A DNA stretch of 64,000 nucleotides from Enoplolaimus lenunculus. Taxonomy: Eukaryota; Nematoda; Enoplea; Enoplida; Thoracostomopsidae. Positions 29,401-41,400 of this stretch are shown in pieces. The notes beneath the pieces were generated by a model. It had not been told where the DNA came from and did not search any database. It saw only the letters and a program-made list of their open reading frames with translations. Every line of letters starts with the position of its first letter. Positions within the stretch are counted from its first letter, which is position 1. Where the stretch lies: NCBI GenBank assembly GCA_030248215.1, contig JASANG010001091.1, positions 248,501 to 312,500 of the forward strand, written 5' to 3'. The translations under genes were made by a program, and so were the position numbers.

Positions 29401-32400
29401 AAGAACCAAAATGTCTACTGCAAGTATTTTTAGGTAGAAATATACTGGGGGGAATGCCTCCTGTGAATGTCACAGTTATGTTTAATTTCATATTCGTTTG
29501 GTTTTTAATTGATTATCTAAACATTTTTTTAGGTTTGAAAGATGCTGGACTTCAAGGAATGACCGCTTCAATGCACGATATTGCAGCTAAAAAGCAGCAT
29601 ACGGCTGGTGGATTCTCTGCTGGATATATGCAGGTATTTGGCGAGTTCAGTGGCTGATCCGAAAATTCCTCAATGCGAGACGCCGGTGCAATATATCTCA
29701 CGAGCGAAGCGAGCAAGAAGTCAAACGCTATTTTTGTACAAATAAACCGGTCGTACTGTTGGCGTTTTTTTGGTATCATTTTCTGTACTGCATTTCGTAT
29801 AGCTTAGGTTTAGACTTTGGCTTTTAAGCTTGTTTAGGAACGAGTTGTTTATTATTTTGTTTATTTTACAGGGATTCCGTGATGGCAGTTCAGGAATATA
29901 CGGCGATCGAATAACAACAACTCTACTGAAACGATTGGCTGATCAGTATCCGAATCAAGAGGACTATCATCAAGGCTACATCGAAGGTAAAAATTAATTT
30001 TTGCCAAATGGCTAAATGCATCGTTTACTTTAATTTGTGTACGGAGTGTGGAAATTGACACTACTGGCAAGAGACGTCGACTTTTGCTGTTTGAAGAACA
30101 GCAACTTGCGGTTGGTTAAAATTTGTATTTTTCACAATTTATAAATAGAAACGATATCGTTGAATTTTGTTGGTTGGCAAATTAAACAATAACAGATCTT
30201 TTTTAGCTATAAGCCTGTTCAAAAATTAAGTAATTTTCGCCAATTATGAAGGCATAAAAATATTAGGACAACAGTCCGCGTACGGAGTCAAAATTCATTT
30301 GCGGGAAGCATAACCGTATGCTAAAGCTTCAATTTCGGATCAAGAAGGTAGTATTCCCCACCGTGTAAAAGGTTTTTTGTTTGTTCTTTAGGCTTCCGCG
30401 ACTCGACACTTCGCACTGAAACCCACGTCAAAGGCGCTGCTGACGAGGATCTCAACAGTCGAATATATCAACTGAACGAACGTTTGAATACGCTGGAAAG
30501 ATCGGTAAGCATTTGTTAACATTAATGTTTTACTTAAACCCGTATTCTCAAATGTGTGTAGCACGTATGACCAGTTGGTGATAGGTATTGTAAATTTCGT
30601 AACCAAAAACAATTGTAAGGTTTGAAATTTTGCACATTTCTTGCATTCGATTTATAACCCTACATCGAAGCAAATTTTGACATCTGCAATTGTGGCCGTT
30701 CGTTAGTGTTTGAAAACGTATTGCAAGCTGGTGATAGGTGCTAGATGCATTCGAGATTATGAGCCCTAGAGGCGATTGAAGCCAAATTGCTCACAAGACG
30801 AAAATCAAAACCGTTAGCTATGGACACAGTCCGAATACTAAGATGAAGTGTGTAAGTGTGGTCTAGTAGAGAATTTATAAATTAAAATTATATCACGTTT
30901 TCATATGGTAGTACGACAATTCGTCACCCGACAACTCGTTGACCGATAACTGGGAATCCGAAATTTCATGGACCAGACAATTCGTCGCCCATCATGATGC
31001 TTATGCTTAATACGCTTAGGCTTAAGATTATACGTTAGATTGATGCTTAGACATATTTGTAGGTTTTAGACACTATTGTGCGTCAAGTTGACGGTCGACG
31101 AGTTGTCGTAGACCCTTTTCGTTCGAAAACAATACGAACCCTTGGGTGCCCCATTGAAGGCACCCTCTGGCGTTCCATGACCCCAACTGAATAATTCGTT
31201 TTCTTCTAACTACTTGCGTTTGTTATGTGTTTCTATTTTCATAAACCACCTTAATATACAGGTCGTAAATATTTTGTGCCTCCCTTGACAGGTTTCTCAA
31301 AATAAGTTGAGTATATGAGTTGATTTTTTGAATACATTTTGTTGTTCGGCTTGAAATCTTTAATATTTTCTTAACCCTTTCGCTCATAGAGTATACTATG
31401 AGCAACTAAATACAATAATATACGAGCAATATATACACATTGAGCAGTGTTTAACAATTCTACCATGTGCAAAATCTCCACAAGACGTGAGAGCCCCCTC
31501 GGGCTCGAGCGTCAAGCTCCTATAGCTCAGTGGTCATTGTAAACAACTCCCACCCGTGAGACTGGGGTTCGAATCCCACCTTGAAATTACGTCTCATTTG
31601 AAATTGAAAATATTCATGTGAGAAAGGGTTAAACAATCGTCACTGTTTGTTCAAAAATGTAAAGTAAACTCGTTCATCTAGTGACGCCTACCTTTGTGCC
31701 TTCATATCTCGAATTAAACGCAACACCGTGCGACAACTATTACTTATTAATGTTGCTGTATCTACACTGTTTTATTTGAACAGTATTACTGCTCATTTGC
31801 CAAAAACTAGCGAATGGATAAAGACAGTTTAGTGTCCATATTCTCAAATGCATATAGCACCTATCATTAGTTAGCTATAGGTTTTTCCAACTGGCGAACA
31901 TCTGCAATTACAGATCTCAAAATTGCTACAGAAGTAGAGCAAATCAAACGCAAAACAATGTGCTGAATTTTGAACGTCACCAAACTGATGATAGGTGTTG
32001 TACACATTTGAGAATACGGGCTTAGGTCTTGATTGATAATTTTGATCGAGTTTATTATTAAAAAATGTAATTAGAAGAAAAATTAATGTAATGTTTAATG
32101 GAAAAAATTTTCAATTACTGTCTATAATTAGTTTTCAAATTGTTTCAGAGAACACCAGCGAGCGGGGTCGGTGACAACGAAGAAATTCATACAACGCGCA
32201 TTTATCACGTGTGTAAGTCATGCTAAAAACATTTCCTGTGTTGTTTTTGCACAGGGTAGATAGGTCCGTAGCCTAACAAACGCGTAAAAGGCACCAAAAA
32301 AATTTCGAGGGAAGGCACGCCTAAGTTTCACATTAAGTGAGGTCAATAATTTTTCTAGGGGTGAAGGCAAAACGACTCTAATTACTGCTAGTATTGGTAG

Positions 32401-35400
32401 TTTTCTAAGATACCATTTGCAATCAGTTATACCAAGAGTGTATAATATAGGAAGAGTGTGACACTATGCATACAACACGTATTAGCGTCATGTAGTATCA
32501 CGCGGACCCTACTTTATATAACCCCCTTCTTGATTGAGGGGGGTTCGGTTATAAAATGTTTGGAGACAAGTGGAAACATGCTTTCAATATGCATAAACTA
32601 TGCGACGTTACTGAAAACAAACTGTTGCAGCTGTAGTTAAGAGCCCCCTTCAATCAAGGGTGGGGTTAGCATCTATTAAGGTCCGGGTAATATCTTGCAA
32701 TATATGTGTATAGATGGAGAAGTGTCATACTCTCCATTATACACTCTTGGTTATACCAAGAGCGGATACTCGCTAGTTAACATGGGTATGCAACTGGGCA
32801 CATTCAGTGTATAAAAGAATGTACTCGGCACGCGTTGCGTTTTTGGCCAACCCCCCTTTATTTAGAGGGGGTACAACCGGTGCGAACTATGGCATTTTAT
32901 GTATGCAGCGTCAAACGCGCTCCCCTTACAGTTTAATTTAGAGGTATTCGTGTGATAGCGACCCCCCTATAAACAAGAAGCGGTCGACCAAAAATGCAAC
33001 GCCCGGTGGTACATTTTGTACCACACAAATTTCGGTAGTTGCACACTCTTGTTATAGTGATCATCCACTCTTGGTTATACTAAAGTTCCGTCTAATACTA
33101 TGTTCTGCAACACTTATGGCGTTTACTATGCCATCAAAAATTTTAACTTCTAAACCAGCGTTAGGGGCGTAAATAGCGTTTTATTTAACGACGGGTGGAC
33201 CCCATGTGAAATGTTTTGGTGTTTACCGACCGTAATTCGCTGCGAAATTGGAAAAAAAGCACCTTTGCAAGCTTAATAGAATAAGCTGTTTTCATAATCG
33301 GATATCAAAATTTTTTTGATGTCCGATTAAACGGCTTATTCCATTTTAGGCCTGTTACAGTGCTAGGTTTCCAGTTTCTTTAGGAATTTCAGGACAGGTA
33401 CGGATTGCCCGCATCACCCTTTCGGCCCCTGATCAATGTTCATTTATACATACGGTAGCTGTATTAGCCCCAAAGTCTTAATTTAGGAGACTAACATCGG
33501 TCGACTGTTACCACAAGTAGTGTTTGTTTAGTTTTATTTTTGTTGACAAATTTGTGGGTATATTGAAATGAAAATATATGTTGTTTAATTTTAAGCTATT
33601 GTTTACTGCTTGTATTTCAAGCAAAGTTCGTAATTTTTTTTATGAACCACGAAATACAATTTTTTATTCGCTGTCCAATTTAACCCTTTCTCAGATGAAT
33701 ATTTTTCATTCGTCTGAAATGTAATTGTAAACCTGGATTTGAGTTACAGCCGTAAGGGTGGAAAGCTTTTATCGTCTCCGCTCAGCTGTAGGAGCTTGAC
33801 GCTCGAGCCCGTGGGGGATGTTACGTCTGGTGGAAATCTTGTACTGCGTATACACGTAATAGTAATACACCGTACGTTGTGCACTATTTAATTTACACAC
33901 ATTGCGTTCAGAAGCTCATAGTCAACTCGATCAATGTTACTTTCAGCGGTGTAACAGTAGATTAAGCGTATTCTTAAGCCTAAGCCTAAGCGTTGCAAAA
34001 ATGCGTTCCTAAGCTTAAGCCTAAGCCTAAGCAAAAATGTAATCTAAATCTACTCATTTATAGACCCACCAGAAACCAGGACACCCCTAAAAGTAACATG
34101 GGCCGTCAACTCAATGTTATAAGGGGTTAAATTAAGTGTGCATTGGAAAAGTTGAAATAAGCGAGCAGTTTTCAATTCAACTCAGTGACAATTGTGTTGT
34201 TGGGACTTATATATAATTAATAATTTATTCGTATTTGAATTTCGGTTGAAAAACAAATCAATGTTGTAAAATTATGTTCAGTTCCTATAAAAGAAAAAAG
34301 TACGGTTTCGTTATGAGCATCTCCAAATGTTAAAATTAATATTTTGCTGAATCATGGGAGCATGTTGGTCCATATCTGCGCTGGAAGGTAAAATTTCTTG
34401 GTACTATGGCTGTAGAAAGCGTAAAATTATAAGGTATTCTAAGGTTTTTATTCAATAACAAAATCATAACAGTTTGCGCAGCTTAAATTCAAAATGACGT
34501 CACTCTTAATAATTTTCTATACTCGGATTTTGAGAGGTTGAATTCAAAATGATGTCACTCATTGCAATTTAGTATTCAGATTTTGCGCGTTTGAATTCAA
34601 AATGATGTCACTCGTAACAATTTTTTTATTCACAATTTGCGCGTTTGAATTCAAAATGATGTCACTCGTAACAATTTTTTTATTCACAATTTGCGCGTTT
34701 GAATTCAAAATGATGTCACTCGTAACAATTTTTTTATTCACAATTTGCGCGTTTGAATTCAAAATGATGTCACTCGTAACAATTTTTTTGTTCACAATTT
34801 GCGCGTTTGAATTCAAAATGATGTCACTCGTAACAATTTTTTTATTCATAATTTGCGCGTTTGAATTCAAAATGATGTCACTCGTAACAATTTTGTATTC
34901 AGCTTTTGCGAGTTTGAATTCAAAATGATGTCACTCGTAACAATTTTTTTTATTCACAATTTGCGCGTTTGAATTCAAAATGATGTCACTCGTAACAATT
35001 TTTTTATTCACAATTTGCGCGTTTGAATTCAAAATGATGTCACTCGTAACAATTTTTTTATTCACAATTTGCGCGTTTGAATTCAAAATGATGTCACTCG
35101 TAACAATTTTTTTGTTCACAATTTGCGCGTTTGAATTCAAAATGATGTCACTCGTAACAATTTTTTTATTCACAATTTGCGCGTTTGAATTCAAAATGAT
35201 GTCACTCGTAACAATTTTGTATTCAGGTTTTGCGAGTTTGAATTCAAAATGATGTCACTCGTAACAATTTTTTTGTTCACAATTTGCGCGTTTGAATTCA
35301 AAATGATGTCACTCGTAACAATTTTTTTATTCACAATTTGCGCGTTTGAATTCAAAATGATGTCACTCGTAACAATTTTGTATTCAGGTTTTGCGAGTTT

Positions 35401-38400
35401 GAATTCAAAATGATGTCACTCGTAACAATTTTTTTATTCACAATTTGCGCGTTTGAATTCAAAATGATGTCACTCGTAACAATTTTTTTATTCACAATTT
35501 GCGCGTTTGAATTCAAAATGATGTCACTCGTAACAATTTTTTTATTCACAATTTGCGCGTTTGAATTCAAAATGATGTCACTCGTAACAATTTTTTTATT
35601 CACAATTTGCGCGTTTGAATTCAAAATGATGTCACTCGTAACAATTTTTTTGTTCACAATTTGCGCGTTTGAATTCAAAATGATGTCACTCGTAACAATT
35701 TTTCTGGTTTCAGATAATCAATTGCCTGGTGACTATTTACCTCAAACCGGAACAATGTCAGCTGCCGGTCAACAATTGAGCCAAGAATTAGACATGGAAC
35801 ACATGTCGCGACGATCCACACCACGTAAACATTATACGGTAAGTATCATGGAGCGTACCTACAGGGGGCCCATTAGCAACCCCCCCCTTAATTAATTTTT
35901 GCTATCTTAAATAGAGCCAATGCCTCGGTTTCTGAAATCTTACTTAAGTATTTTATTTTATTTACTTAAGTTAATACTTAAGTAAATACTTACATAAGTC
36001 GCCGACTTAAGTAAATACTTAACTTAATACTTAAGTAAATACTCACTAAGTTGCCGACTTAAGTAAATACTTAACTTAACACTTAAGTAAATACTTACTA
36101 AGTCGCCGACTTAAGTAAATACTTAACTTAATACTTAAGTAAATACTTACTAAGTTGCCGACTTAAGTAAATACTTAACGTTTCAAAAAAAACAGACAAA
36201 CGCCAAATATCAGCCATTGTCATACCAAAAAGTAAGAGTTCTGCTTTATTTTAAGGAGACACTATGCGTCTACAATTTCAGTTTGATCAATGTTAGTATG
36301 CCTGAGCGGTTAATCTGTAATACATCAAATTTACCTAGTCAGCGACTTAAGTAAGCTTTTAAAAACAACAAAACGGTTAAGTAATTACTTATCACGTACT
36401 TAAGTACTAAGTTGTACTTAATCAGAAACCCAGCCACTGTCTAATGGAGCTAAGGGGCGTAGCATAAAGGGGCGATAAGGACTGAGAAGGCAAAAATATG
36501 CCATTTACATGGCGTTAACCGATTTATCCCTCCGGTCCAAATTATTTTTGCAAATGTTGACACTCTTCGCGAGTTCTAACTACTAAATGATGCAACAAAC
36601 ATTAAAACTTTAGCGAAATCCTTTTTTGCTTTAAAAATGTGGACAGTTTCCTGAATTGTAGAATCAGTCTGGACCTTGAATGTAAACGGATTGCAAAAAT
36701 AACGAAACCGGATAGTCATCAAAATAACGAAACGGAAACTTTTAAAACAACCGATGTTATTAACGCGCAACAGTTTCAAATATGTTTCATTTGTTGTTTT
36801 TTTGCCAAAACCATTAAAATTTGCAAATTAAGTATCCATCATTTATAAATTTGAGACAAAAAATAGCGGATGCACAGAAATTTTCAACATATTTAATTTT
36901 GAGCATAAAAATATACGGAATTTCCCGACACGTCGTCTATTGTAACGGAAACGGACACCGATTTTTACCGCAAACGGAAACGAATATTCGGATTGCACGC
37001 AGGTTCGGATACTGTAAGCGTGAAAAATGCTTTTGAAATCAATAATTAAACTGTTTCAGGCCGGTGATTACTTAAAATACGCAAGCGATACAGAAGGATA
37101 CTCGAGTGTTCGTCGGTCTCGAAGAGCGATTTCGTCGTCAAATGTTGAAAGGAACCGAAGTAAGCAGTAACCAAAATAGTATTATTAGATTTGAACCTGA
37201 AAATCACACTGTAAAAAAAATGGTGAGTCAAATTGACTCTGTCGGAAATAGGCTTTTCCTGACTAACCAAACTGAGTCAAATTCGACGCTGCCAGAGTCA
37301 AACGTGCGACATAGTGAATCGAATTTAACTCCTGTGGTAGAGTCGAATTTAACTCAGTTTGCGTAGTCAGGATAAGCCTATTTCCGAAAGAGTCAATTTG
37401 ACTCCCCATTTTTCTTGTAGTGCAATGTCAAATTTAATTTTGCACTGCAATATGTAAAATTTTTCAAATCAGCCGGACGTTAAATTAAAATGCTATATTT
37501 GCTAAATTTGATTAACGTTTTTTTGTAAATTTTGACGTAATTGGGATATTTTTATTTTATTTTTTCAGCTGGCGACTACTACCCACCAGTGTCGCCAATC
37601 GGAGCGACTCCGCGCTACAATGCGTCACGTCGCTACAATTACCGATCACGCTCGGATGTAGCGACGGGAACGTTGGGAAGCACGTCGAGACGCTACGGCA
37701 GCCAGACCATCCTGTCCGGCCCGCGGCCTGGACCGACCGCAGCGGTTGGCGGCGTGGACCGAGTTGAAACTCTTCAACGAGAGTTAGGAGGCGCCCGGTC
37801 TGGCGGTCGAATCACAACAACCACGTCTAGCTATCGATATGCCGGAGGGGACACTGGGGCCGGTCTACGCGGATATACATCGGATACTGGATATATGAAC
37901 GATACGCTTCGAAGTGGATCGTACGTGAATGATCCACGACTGAGCGGAGGACGAGAGCGAACCGAAATCATTGAAGGTATGAGAGATTTTAGCTTACGTA
38001 CCGCAGGTCAAATTCATAGCCAACACCCTAAAACCGGTGATATCTACCAGCGCAACCAAGTTTCGCGACACTATTTTAATTTCGATGGACACGCTGAACA
38101 GTTGCAAGCGTCGATGGTGCGTCCTCAACTCGCGAACTATGATATCAACGAGAGTCGGTCGAAATCTGGAAGGAATCAGTCCAGGTCTCCAGACGTTCAC
38201 ACTCCGTCTTCGTACGGTCCTGATCCTTTCAGTCATTCGGATGGCCCGTTTGAGCCAATCGGATATGATATTGGCCAACACACCACACAGCAATCACACA
38301 ATATTACCACCGCTGGTGCACAGCGGCGGTACTACGAAACCGGCATTTCTGAGCTTGGTAGGGATATTGTGGTGTCACAACGGACCATTGATGGGGTAAC

Positions 38401-41400
38401 CGTGTCTGGGGGTGAGCCTGTTTTGCTTACGAGTCGCTCGCCTTCAGCAGACCGCTCCCCAAGGCCAAAACCTCGACTGACAGTAACAGGGCCGAACATT
38501 AATCGTATTATATCTAGTGATAGCTATGGTGAATATAGTAATTAATGACATAGCTACGTTAAATTAAGCATCAGGATCTTAAAATGACGTCATAGTTATG
38601 GCATTTAAAGAGATTTTAAGGATATTGCAGGTTTAACAGCTAATATACATTGAAATACGTCATATTACATATCGGGGACTGACAGATTTTCTTGCAGGGG
38701 TTTGTTGGTCGTTTTTTGAAATTTATCCGATCTTCAGTTAGCAAAATTAGTTGAAAATCCTACGGTAGCCTTGTCTTCAGTCAGGGAGGGGTTCAAACAC
38801 GGCAGCAAAAGGCTTCGACGGTGGAATTTTTAAGAAAATACCGTCACAAATTAGAAATTGCAAATTCCTATTGGTCAACTAACAATAATAGGTGCTACAC
38901 ACATTTGAGAATAAAACAGCCGTAAAGCTGATGTATGGCAGCGGTAAACTGTAATTGATTCAGCTTTAGGTTTCAGTTATTTTAGGAAATATATATTTTA
39001 TTTTGCACGCTACACAAAACTGTTTCAGTTCTATGTGCTTTTTTGTGTCTATCGCTTAGGGTTGCGCTATACCTTACTGCGCCGGACTCCACCGGGTGCC
39101 GCCACACGCCGCTGTGCGCAGCCGCACGTCGCTGTGTGTCGCCGCACGCCGCTGTGCGCCGCCGCTGTGCACCATTGAGCGCAGCCGCACGTCGCTGTGC
39201 GTCGCCGCACGCCGCTGTGCGCCGCCGCTGTGCACCATTGTGCGCAGCCGCACGTCGCTGTGCGTCGCCGCACGCCGCTGTGCGCCGCCGCTGTGCACCA
39301 TTGTGCGCAGCCGCACGTCGCTGTGTGTCGCCGCACGCCGCTGTGCGCCGCCGCTGTGCACCATTGTGCACAGCCGCACATCGCTGTGCGTCGCCGCACG
39401 CCACTGTGCGCCGTCGCACGCCGCTGTGCTTTGCTAACAAAAGTATAGTCGAAATCTATTTGGTGGCTCGCGGCCACGCACGCCGAGTACAGCGCAACCC
39501 TAACTCGATTGTCTCGTGCATGCACTCTCAGGGTCATGTAAGGCTTTTGTTGAAATATGGGTGCGGTTTGAAGCGGGTATAAAGATACCGGTGGGGTAAT
39601 GTTCTATAAGCGCGTCATGCAGCACATCTGACTTTTTTCACAGGGTTGTAATTTTTAACAAATTTTTAAAATTAATCGAATAAAATAAGCGTACAAATAA
39701 GAAATATAGGAAATTTTAAACTTGAAAAAAATATCGTTTTCAGAAGAGGGGAATCTCTCGTTACCCCTGTCACATCGCAGTGCCTGCCTTTGCCACAAAA
39801 TCTAGGGTCGTTCCGCGGATATTGGCTGGGTTAGAAAATACTTGTTTTTGGCTCAAATTCCCCGTACCCTCCCGATCTAAGTAAATGACGGTCGTGATTC
39901 CATATTATAGCTTATCTGATGCTTCAAAATAATTTTGTTTACATTATAACTGTTATTTGATAATTTCCAATTATTTGTTTTCATGCTCGTCTCAGGATAC
40001 CACGCGAAACTGAAATGAACCAAAATCAAAATTCCAGCATTACAAGATGCTAACGAATCTAACCGATATTCTCAAATACATTATTAGTATTTATAACCAG
40101 GTAGCGGTACAGTTTTGAACCAGACGAACTCGTGCAATTGCAGATCTCAAAATTGGTACAGAAGTAGAACAAATCAAATGCGAAAAATGATGCTGAATTT
40201 TCTATTTTACGATTCAGTGCTTTGAAAGCTACAAGACCTATCACCAACTACTGATATGCTACTCTCAGATTTACAAATTTCGAGCCTTCGTTGACTAGCG
40301 GACAATGCGTTGTGGTACCCTGAATATTAATATGCTATGTATCTTTGATTTTGGTTTGGGTGCTTGTTGTTTATTTTTTCGCTAACTTATTTAATGCACT
40401 ACGCCTGTTTGCTAAATAACACAAAAAACAACACGCTAGTTTTCATTTAAACTAAAATTTTTTCAAATTCTATTTCGCAACGAAAACTTCATTTCTCAAG
40501 CAAATCTTACAAGTTTTCCGCTTGTAAACATGATCTCGACCTTGTAATAGTGTTATAACCAAGTTGAAATGATGCCTGTGGTATACACAGCCACTGCCTC
40601 CCCGTTGTAAGCTGTCCCTGACAGCTATCTTCGACAGAAACACACTTGATTTTAAAGCAAACATTATTAAGTAGATAGCTTATTAGTAATGTTTTTAAGA
40701 ATGATAACTTTTGGGTTTAGAAGTATTATTTCATTTTTTACATTTCGGCATTACCGCAGGGTCTTATTTTTTCAAAATTGAGTAAAATCCCAACGAAATT
40801 TGCATACAAAACCACGTATTACAGTTGGGTTGTAAAATCATAAGCCTAAGCCTAAGTCATCGTAAGCCAAAGCTAATTGATTCTTGTGAAAAATGAAAAT
40901 GACCAATGAAAAAAATATGATTCTAAGAAATAGTCATAGAGCAATGATTGGCCATAAACCATCTAAAATGATTCTAAGTGAAGCTTGCGAATGAAGGGAA
41001 TATGCTAAGAGCAGTGCCGTAGCCAGCTCGCCTTGCTGGTGGGTGGCTAAAAAATTTTCAGGAGGGGCATACAAGAGTTTTCAAAGACGTACAAGCAAGG
41101 TTGAAAATTTTCGATGAAACGCCAAAATTTACCCAGGGAGTGCTGAGCCCTCCTGGCGCCCCTTGCCTACGGGTTTGTCTAAGAGAGGCTTGAGAACAAC
41201 AGGTAAATTTTGAACCCTGTATTTGTTAACAATCCAGCTTAGCCTGGTTTTGATTTATTAGCACATCTTTTGATACATTTTTAGCATCTGTGTATAGTAT
41301 TTTTAGTTTCGATATTATGTAAAGTTTTTCATTTCTAATCTTATTTTTTCACGTCTCACCTACCTACTTATTCTAGGTTTAGGTCAATTAACGTCGATTT

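Noticed and set aside
31515-31590. Functional tRNA gene
   Set aside because: A and B boxes are present, but acceptor and T stems do not pair fully and the sequence recurs inside TTAA elements.
34484-35703. CRISPR array
   Set aside because: Contiguous tandem repeat without unique spacers, in a eukaryotic intron.
34559-35895. Long repeat-coded ORFs on both strands (MMSLVTIFLFTICAFEFK or NSNAQIVNKKIVTSDIIL units)
   Set aside because: They exist because the 54-bp unit is a multiple of three; both strands are open at once and the array is intronic.
15-38545. Receptor-type tyrosine phosphatase
   Set aside because: The membrane-proximal domain resembles that of RPTPs, but no exon after the membrane span encodes a phosphatase signature.
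38982-39582. ORFs of 80-180 codons on both strands in the GC-rich array
   Set aside because: Product of a 63-bp repeat open in most frames; no independent coding signal.
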